Shown: in pieces, positions 59,725 through 64,000 of the stretch
Layout of the letters: each line of letters opens with the position of its first letter
How positions within the stretch are numbered: position 1 is the first letter of the stretch
NCBI GenBank assembly: GCA_937873455.1
Contig: CALMYG010000004.1
Location: 1-64,000 of the forward strand
Direction of reading: 5' to 3'
DNA length: 64,000 nucleotides
Source of the DNA: an uncultured Verrucomicrobiota bacterium
GTDB lineage: Bacteria > Verrucomicrobiota > Kiritimatiellia > CAIVKH01
Notes under the pieces: generated by a model
What the model was told of the DNA's origin: nothing
Database searches by the model: none
The model's input: the letters and a program-made list of their open reading frames with translations, nothing else
Translations under genes and position numbers: made by a program

Positions 59725-61008
59725 TCACCCGTTCTCCCCGGGCTGACTGGCGCTGTAGGCCCCGGTTTTTAAATTGTAGGCAAGCGCCGAGGCGCAACCG
59801 GCCAGAATCATGAAAATAGGATTCCAGGGGAGTGGCGAGAAAAAGCCGCCGACGAGAAAAACAATTCCCTGCATTTTGAGCGTCCAGCCCAAATCTTCGG
59901 CGGCCGACCACCAGCCTTTGGCAACCCGCTGCGCCCGCCACCCCATTCTGAGGATGATCCCCAGCAAGGTCAGATAAAGCCCCATGCCGATAAAACCCAT
60001 CTGCCGGCCGGCGAAAAGAAGCTCGTTATGTACGTCGCCATAGGCGTATGGCATTTTATCCCAATCGAGATAAGCACCAATATCGGCATTGACCCCCACG
60101 CCAAATAAGGGAAAATCCATGATCAGAGCCCAGGTATGCTTATTTTTCATTTTCCGTTCCCAGGCGCTCTGCTCATCCATGGTCATTACACTCTGGTAGG
60201 CGTCTTCCTCCACCCCGCTGAAAAACTTGCGGGCGGATTCCGGAATGGTTTTAAACCTTTCAATATTGCCCGGGGAGAGATAACTGAAAAGGGTAAATAC
60301 CACCACGCCGATTAACGCGAGGGTGCCCTTGCGCTTCGCTCCATATTTTGGCAGCAGAAACAACGCCACGGCAAACAAAGCCACCACCCCGGTGCGGCTG
60401 CCGGTTTCCAACGTGATGTAGGTGCCGGACAAGGCCAGAAAAAGAAACCCCCAACGCAACCAGCGGTTTTGCGCCTTTTGGAAAAAATACAGATAGAGCG
60501 GAATCATCACCGTCATCATGTAAGCAAAACCGTTAGGGTTTTCGATCAACGATACGGCCGGCCCCATGATACGGTCGCCTTGGTAGGTCGCTCCGGCGGC
60601 AACCAAGCGCAGCCCGCCTTTGATCCACCATAACGTTGCCAACATCAAAGCGGTCAACACCGCCCAGACCCGCTGGACATTGTAGGCCATGGCTTCGACC
60701 ATGATTATGACAATACAACTTTTAAAAATCAGGTCGCTATTGGCATTCCAACTCGAATCAGCCTGCCACGGCCCGGTATACAGCGAAATGATGCTGGCCA
60801 GCAAAAGGATCAGGGCCGTGATGGTTGCCGGTCCCATCCGGATAAACCGCTTGCCCTCCTGGCTGACCGCAAGCAGATGAAACAACAGGGAGAGGATGAT
60901 CGCGGCATTGGCGATGCGCAACGGGTGTAAAAAGACAAAACGATTCTGCGGCTGCACGCAGAGAATGCAGATATAAAAAAGCAAAAACCGGAAGGCCCAG
61001 AGGGACAT
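59725..61008 (-). CDS. O-antigen ligase family protein (WaaL-like)
   Basis: I start at the ATG at 61008 ('MSLWAFRFLLFYICILCVQP'); the longer frame upstream is GCTTGGY repeat DNA. The 427-residue product has about ten membrane helices. The long loop between late helices includes 'NKHTWALIMDFPLFGVGVNA' and 'MPYAYGDVHNELLFAGRQMG', the 'HN' region typical of the Wzy/WaaL superfamily. It likely transfers the exported glycan to a lipid acceptor. A Wzy-type polymerase is the alternative; Wzm/Wzt next door favours the ligase. Confidence 0.85.
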   Translation of the reverse strand: MSLWAFRFLLFYICILCVQPQNRFVFLHPLRIANAAIILSLLFHLLAVSQEGKRFIRMGPATITALILLLASIISLYTGPWQADSSWNANSDLIFKSCIVIIMVEAMAYNVQRVWAVLTALMLATLWWIKGGLRLVAAGATYQGDRIMGPAVSLIENPNGFAYMMTVMIPLYLYFFQKAQNRWLRWGFLFLALSGTYITLETGSRTGVVALFAVALFLLPKYGAKRKGTLALIGVVVFTLFSYLSPGNIERFKTIPESARKFFSGVEEDAYQSVMTMDEQSAWERKMKNKHTWALIMDFPLFGVGVNADIGAYLDWDKMPYAYGDVHNELLFAGRQMGFIGMGLYLTLLGIILRMGWRAQRVAKGWWSAAEDLGWTLKMQGIVFLVGGFFSPLPWNPIFMILAGCASALAYNLKTGAYSASQPGENG

Positions 61009-61110
61009 GGGGTGGAGTGCTTGGTGCGTAGTGCTTGGCGCTTGGCTTGCCCTGCGTAGCGGCTTCGCGAAGCATGGGTGCTTGGCGCCTAGTGGTTGGT
61101 GCTTGGCGGC
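61009..61110. repeat. GCTTGGY heptamer arm
   Basis: GTGCTTGGTGCGTAGTGCTT and GGCGCTTGGCTTGC words. More lie at 61305-61400 and 61970-62030 in the same orientation, and inverted at 62262-62420. Confidence 0.85.
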
Positions 61111-61301
61111 TCGATTAGAGAAGTATCGCCTCGAAGCGGCACCCAACGAAAGGGGGTGGTTATTTGTTCTTCCCGCTCTTTCTGCTCGCGTATTCGATCC
61201 AAGCAGGAGAATTGGAGCGAGAATTCACAAAAATCGAGGTATTGCTCCAAGGTCATGGGCAATGGCACGGGATCGGGCTCGAAAAGGGTTGGAAATTTCA
61301 T
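61089..61301 (-). CDS. Small hypothetical protein paired with a nucleotidyltransferase gene
   Basis: A 70-residue product 'MKFPTLFEPDPVPLPMTLEQ', then an acidic and basic helix 'REQKEREEQITTPFRWVPL'. I do not recognise a named family. It lies 123 bp downstream of the nucleotidyltransferase on the same strand. The last residues run into GCTTGGY repeat DNA. Possibly a partner of the nucleotidyltransferase. Confidence 0.55.
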   Translation of the reverse strand: MKFPTLFEPDPVPLPMTLEQYLDFCEFSLQFSCLDRIREQKEREEQITTPFRWVPLRGDTSLIEPPSTNH

Positions 61302-61424
61302 AATGGCTAATGGCTGGTGCTTGGTGCGACGGAGTCGTGTCCTTAGTGCTTGGTTCTTCGTGATTCGTGCGGCTTTGTCGCGTGCTTGGTGGCGCTTGTC
61401 TTCGTTATGATGGAAGCTTACCCA

Positions 61425-61964
61425 TCATTGTGCAGCCAAGTTTTTGACCACCTGTTGATAGATAAATTCGTCGGCGAATTGAAGCGCCAGGGGTTTAATG
61501 TTTTGTTCGGGATCAAGTTCGTGAATCCGGGCCAAGGTAACGATATCCGGCAAGTCCTTGGCCATGCGACGATCCCAAGACTGTTTGAGCGCAAACAACT
61601 TCATGGCAATCAGGTTTGATACGGAAGGCACCATGACCAAACGGCCTTGGAACTCCACGGATTGCGCGTCATCCAGCAGTTTCATCATGGTGTTATGATC
61701 AACCCGGAGAAAATCAACTCGCACGGGCTGACCGGGTTGGCTGAAGAAAATTACGTTTTCACGCTCGTCAACATTCACAAAACCATAACCAGTCATGGTT
61801 CGTCGAATGTTGGCGGCATCGGATGCCACGATCATGAAATCTATGTCGGCGGTAGCTCGCGAATAGCCATAATGGTTTACCGCAAGACCTCCGATCATCA
61901 CGGCTTTAACCCCCGATTGCTCGATGGCGCTAAGTACTGAATGAAATATGGCTTGAAAAGTCAT
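61425..61964 (-). CDS. Nucleotidyltransferase-fold protein (DUF6036/AbiEii-like)
   Basis: A 179-residue protein with the nucleotidyltransferase motif 'AVMIGGLAVNHYGYSRATAD' plus 'IDFMI', giving G-G and D-x-D-type acidic residues, then 'PVRVDFLRVDHN' with the third. 'SNLIAMKLFALKQSWDRRMA' with 'KDLPDI' is the usual C-terminal mark. These proteins are commonly toxin-antitoxin-like accessory genes. It lies inside inverted GCTTGGY arms with the small protein gene downstream. Confidence 0.8.
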   Translation of the reverse strand: MTFQAIFHSVLSAIEQSGVKAVMIGGLAVNHYGYSRATADIDFMIVASDAANIRRTMTGYGFVNVDERENVIFFSQPGQPVRVDFLRVDHNTMMKLLDDAQSVEFQGRLVMVPSVSNLIAMKLFALKQSWDRRMAKDLPDIVTLARIHELDPEQNIKPLALQFADEFIYQQVVKNLAAQ

Positions 61965-62046
61965 TTACGATGAGTGCTTCGTGCGCCGCCAAGGGCGGGT
62001 GCTTGGTCCGTAGCGCTTCGTGCTTTTTATTCGTGGATCGAGGCAA

Positions 62047-62252
62047 TCAGGCACACTTGCTTTTTAGGTATTTGATGAAGCCACCGGTTTTGGCATGCGT
62101 TTTGTCGGCGAGGTCGTAGATTTGCTTGAACTGATCGCTTGTAATTAAATGGCGATCAGCGGCTCGATAGAGTTGGCTTTTTACCTCCGAGCAAGAGCGT
62201 TGGGCATAACTCAGAAACCGGATGAATTCAGCGTCGGAACCTCGTTCAGCAA
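62047..62252 (-). pseudogene. C-terminal fragment of a four-helix-bundle (S23) gene
   Basis: Minus-strand translation reads 'GSDAEFIRFLSYAQRSCSEV', 'KSQLYRAADRHLITSDQF' and 'TGGFIKYLKSKCA' to a TGA at 62047. This is the last two helices of the family. A stop lies upstream in frame and the first half is absent. GCTTGGY repeat DNA begins right where homology ends. Confidence 0.75.
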
Positions 62253-62261
62253 CACATCATC

Positions 62262-62420
62262 CGGCTTCGCCAACGCAAGCCAAGCACCCATGCTTCATCC
62301 CGCTGAAGCGGAACTACACAGGGCAGGCGAAGCACGAAGAACAAGGCACGAAGCACGCGGCGTTAGCCGCACCAAGCACCAAGCACCCGCCGCAGGCGCG
62401 GCGGCACACTTCGTCCCCGT
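62262..62420. repeat. Inverted GCTTGGY (GCCAAGC) heptamer arm
   Basis: CCAACGCAAGCCAAGCACCC and CACCAAGCACCAAGCACCCG. With 61009-61400 it encloses the nucleotidyltransferase block. 62421-62499 shows no gene. Confidence 0.8.
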
Positions 62421-62499
62421 CGCGTCCCGGCCGGTTTCCGGGGCAACATGCTTCTTCGTATTGTGATGAATCCGCTTCATGCGGACCGAAACGAACCGG

Positions 62500-62985
62500 C
62501 TACAACAAATGCCGGATCAAGGGATTTCTGATCAAAGCGCTGATTTTTTCCCGCCGTTGCTCGGCTTCATCCAACCGGCCAAGAAAGTTGCGGGCCTCGG
62601 GACTTTCATCCCCGGTGACCAGGCGCCGGCACAGATCAATTTGTATGCGGGCAGAATCCAATTTTTTCTCGAGGGCAGGCAACAAGCCGTTTTGCAAAAG
62701 CCCCCGGAAATCTTGAACCGCCTCATAAAAATCGCGCCGATCGGCATCGTGCGTCACTTTTCGTAACGCCCCGAAGGCAACCAATTGCCGACAGGCAATG
62801 CTGGCGCTCGCCTTGCTTACCTGAAGGGCCTCGGCAATTTGGGCCAGGGAAAGCGCTTCGTTTTTCAGATACAACAAGGTGTAGATTTGCCCGACCATTT
62901 TACCCACCCCGAAGGTTTCCGCGGTGCGCCCACCCGCTTCCACCATTTCGTTCATTGCCCGCTTGATTGACGGAGGTCGATTCAT
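62500..62985 (-). CDS. GbsR/MarR-family transcriptional regulator
   Basis: A 161-residue winged-helix protein. The N-terminal 'GVGKMVGQIYTLLYLKNEAL' and 'SLAQIAEALQVSKASASIAC' match the GbsR group of MarR-like regulators, the second segment being the recognition helix region. GbsR proteins control osmoprotectant genes in Bacillus; the target here is unknown. It is transcribed away from the membrane GT-C gene at 63085, with a palindrome just upstream of its own start. Confidence 0.85.
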   Translation of the reverse strand: MNRPPSIKRAMNEMVEAGGRTAETFGVGKMVGQIYTLLYLKNEALSLAQIAEALQVSKASASIACRQLVAFGALRKVTHDADRRDFYEAVQDFRGLLQNGLLPALEKKLDSARIQIDLCRRLVTGDESPEARNFLGRLDEAEQRREKISALIRNPLIRHLL

Positions 62986-62988
62986 GAT

Positions 62989-63008
62989 CGTTTAGAAATT
63001 ATTAAACG
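62989..63008. promoter_or_regulatory. Palindromic operator candidate
   Basis: CGTTTA-N8-TAAACG, perfect over both 6-bp arms with an AT-rich centre, 4 bp upstream of the regulator's ATG and within the divergent intergenic region. Well placed for autoregulation and control of the gene at 63085. Confidence 0.5.
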
Positions 63009-63084
63009 TCCGGGGGTGGGCTGGCAAGCGAATAGTACGTCTTTTCACTATTCAGTGGGGAGGGCTTTCGGTAATGATCGATTC

Positions 63085-64000
63085 ATGGCATTCCATCGCA
63101 CTATCCCCCCCCCGGTATGGGCCTTTATCTTCATGGTGCTGGCCGGTTTACTGCTACTTGGACTCTCTTCCGGAGAAATTTACCCCATGGCTTGGCTGGC
63201 GGCCAAGGCATCCGAGGATGGCCATCTTTCGGAACCCTTTCTCCAGCAAATGCAAAAGACACAAATCACCTTGGCTTGGTGCCTGATGGCGGGCGCGGTT
63301 TTTGTCTGGATTGCTCCTGATCGCGCACATAAAGCGTTGCTGACTATCTCCCACAACAGGTTTACCGCTCTTGCAGGCATAACCGCATTTTCACTTGGCT
63401 ATCTTCTTCAACAGAAACTGTTTGGGGGAATTCCACACGTAACCGATGCCATCAGCCACCTCTTTCAAGCTCGTATTTTGGCCATGGGACGATGGTTTGC
63501 TCCAGCGCCCGAATGTCCAGATTCCTTTAACCAATTTCATATTCTGATGACCCACTCGGGTATGTGGTTTACCAAGTACACGCCCGGCCATGCCATTCTG
63601 TTGGCCTTGGGACTGAAAACTCAGCTTTATCCCTTCGTGGTACCCGCCCTCAGTGCGATCTCCACTATGACCTTGTTCAAGCTTGTCCTGCGCCACGAAG
63701 GACCAACAAGCGCCCGGGTATTCGCCATCCTTTTTTCGCTTTCCCCCCTGGGCCTGTTGTTAAGTGCATCGTTTATGTCTCATGTATCGGCCATGGCGAT
63801 GGCCATTGTAGGCGTCTATTGCCTTGAAAACGTGTTGAACCGGCCAGCCCATGATCCGATTCCCGCTGGCGGGTCGTTGGGAGCGGGATTTTTCTTTGCG
63901 TTTTCGGCGATGATCCGCCCGCATGAATTTTTGATGATCGGACTGATCGGCTTTCTTTTCTTTTGCGGACTTTCCGGCGCGACCTGGCGTCGATTTATCC
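63085..64000 (+). CDS. Polytopic membrane protein, GT-C/ArnT-like glycosyltransferase (3' end outside window)
   Basis: The frame from the ATG at 63085 ('MAFHRTIPPPVWAFIFMVLA') is open to the right edge (at least 305 codons), with many membrane helices. 'GGIPHVTDAISHLFQARILA' near residue 110 has the early Asp placed as in GT39-like enzymes that use polyprenyl-linked sugars. A better-spaced Shine-Dalgarno (GGGGAGGG, 63057-63064) precedes an out-of-frame ATG at 63074. A C9 run lies between the two start options and the rest of the gene, so the start and expression state are uncertain. Confidence 0.75.
   Translation, partial: MAFHRTIPPPVWAFIFMVLAGLLLLGLSSGEIYPMAWLAAKASEDGHLSEPFLQQMQKTQITLAWCLMAGAVFVWIAPDRAHKALLTISHNRFTALAGITAFSLGYLLQQKLFGGIPHVTDAISHLFQARILAMGRWFAPAPECPDSFNQFHILMTHSGMWFTKYTPGHAILLALGLKTQLYPFVVPALSAISTMTLFKLVLRHEGPTSARVFAILFSLSPLGLLLSASFMSHVSAMAMAIVGVYCLENVLNRPAHDPIPAGGSLGAGFFFAFSAMIRPHEFLMIGLIGFLFFCGLSGATWRRFI
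63105..63113 (+). repeat. C9 homopolymer at the 5' end of a membrane-protein gene
   Basis: Nine consecutive C residues at codons 7-10 (position within a base or two). Ten would put the ATG at 63074, with its Shine-Dalgarno, in frame with the long CDS. Confidence 0.6.

Overview
The window looks like an envelope-polysaccharide (O-antigen or capsule type) region of a Gram-negative, probably uncultured bacterium. I would guess the PVC group (Kiritimatiellota or Verrucomicrobiota). This is inference, from the Wzm/Wzt plus WaaL export route, secreted beta-helix and HAF-repeat proteins, and scattered S23-type four-helix-bundle and GxxExxY genes. No ribosomal or marker gene is present to settle it. 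No rRNA, tRNA, transposase, integrase, reverse transcriptase or CRISPR array was seen.

Layout. Almost everything is coded on the minus strand. From left to right: a partial secreted beta-helix protein with its own terminator and Pho-box-like site (1-2131); a GT2 glycosyltransferase, a small lipoprotein and a HAF-repeat protein (2838-5507); an AlgX/AlgJ-like plus AlgI-like acetylation pair (6730-9773); a retropepsin-like protein and a HepT/MntA toxin-antitoxin pair (10264-11877); GT4 enzymes, asparagine synthetase and methyltransferases (12169-17906); decayed toxin-antitoxin and DUF4143 remnants, a PIN/Phd module and a CapK/PaaK-like adenylate enzyme (18159-22294); three more GT4 enzymes (22994-27587); an FAD oxidoreductase, CDP-glucose genes rfbF and rfbG and an SDR (29461-35461); one plus-strand transferase (35673-36764); two PIN toxin-antitoxin pairs (37040-38499); a tight lipid-linked-sugar operon (38987-42960); more GT2/GT4/GT9/GT32 enzymes and methyltransferases (43143-50171); a ColD-like sugar 3-dehydratase, SDR, two GT4 enzymes and an FkbM methyltransferase (50180-56475); Wzt, a four-helix-bundle gene, Wzm and the O-antigen ligase (56491-61008); a small nucleotidyltransferase block; and a GbsR-type regulator divergent from a membrane GT-C protein (62500-64000). 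Together these would make nucleotide sugars, build a decorated glycan on a lipid carrier, export it through Wzm/Wzt and ligate it with WaaL.

The outstanding feature is between and inside these genes. Nearly every gap holds degenerate tandem 'word' repeats, usually as two inverted arms around a short core. At least eight unrelated word families share a 7-bp period: RGTCTCM, GTCTAYR, GGTTNAA, TACACTT/ACTCGYW, AATTNNN, YATCGTC, GGATRCT and GCTTGGY. Others have periods near 9 (ATCCGTGTT; TTCCGCGTT) or 12 (GAACTTTGTCTT). The same words occur in frame inside at least seven protein genes. Three 7-bp units make 21 bp, which is seven codons, so the insert reads as a seven-residue repeat such as VSSLKSQ. 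Where the strand could read TGA, the unit is changed to CGAGAC. Several toxin-antitoxin, four-helix-bundle and GxxExxY genes sit between arms of a single family, like cargo. The tight ATGA-coupled operons are largely free of repeats. I regard this word-repeat system as the candidate undescribed biology here. The closest known thing I can name is the heptanucleotide STRR repeats of heterocystous cyanobacteria.
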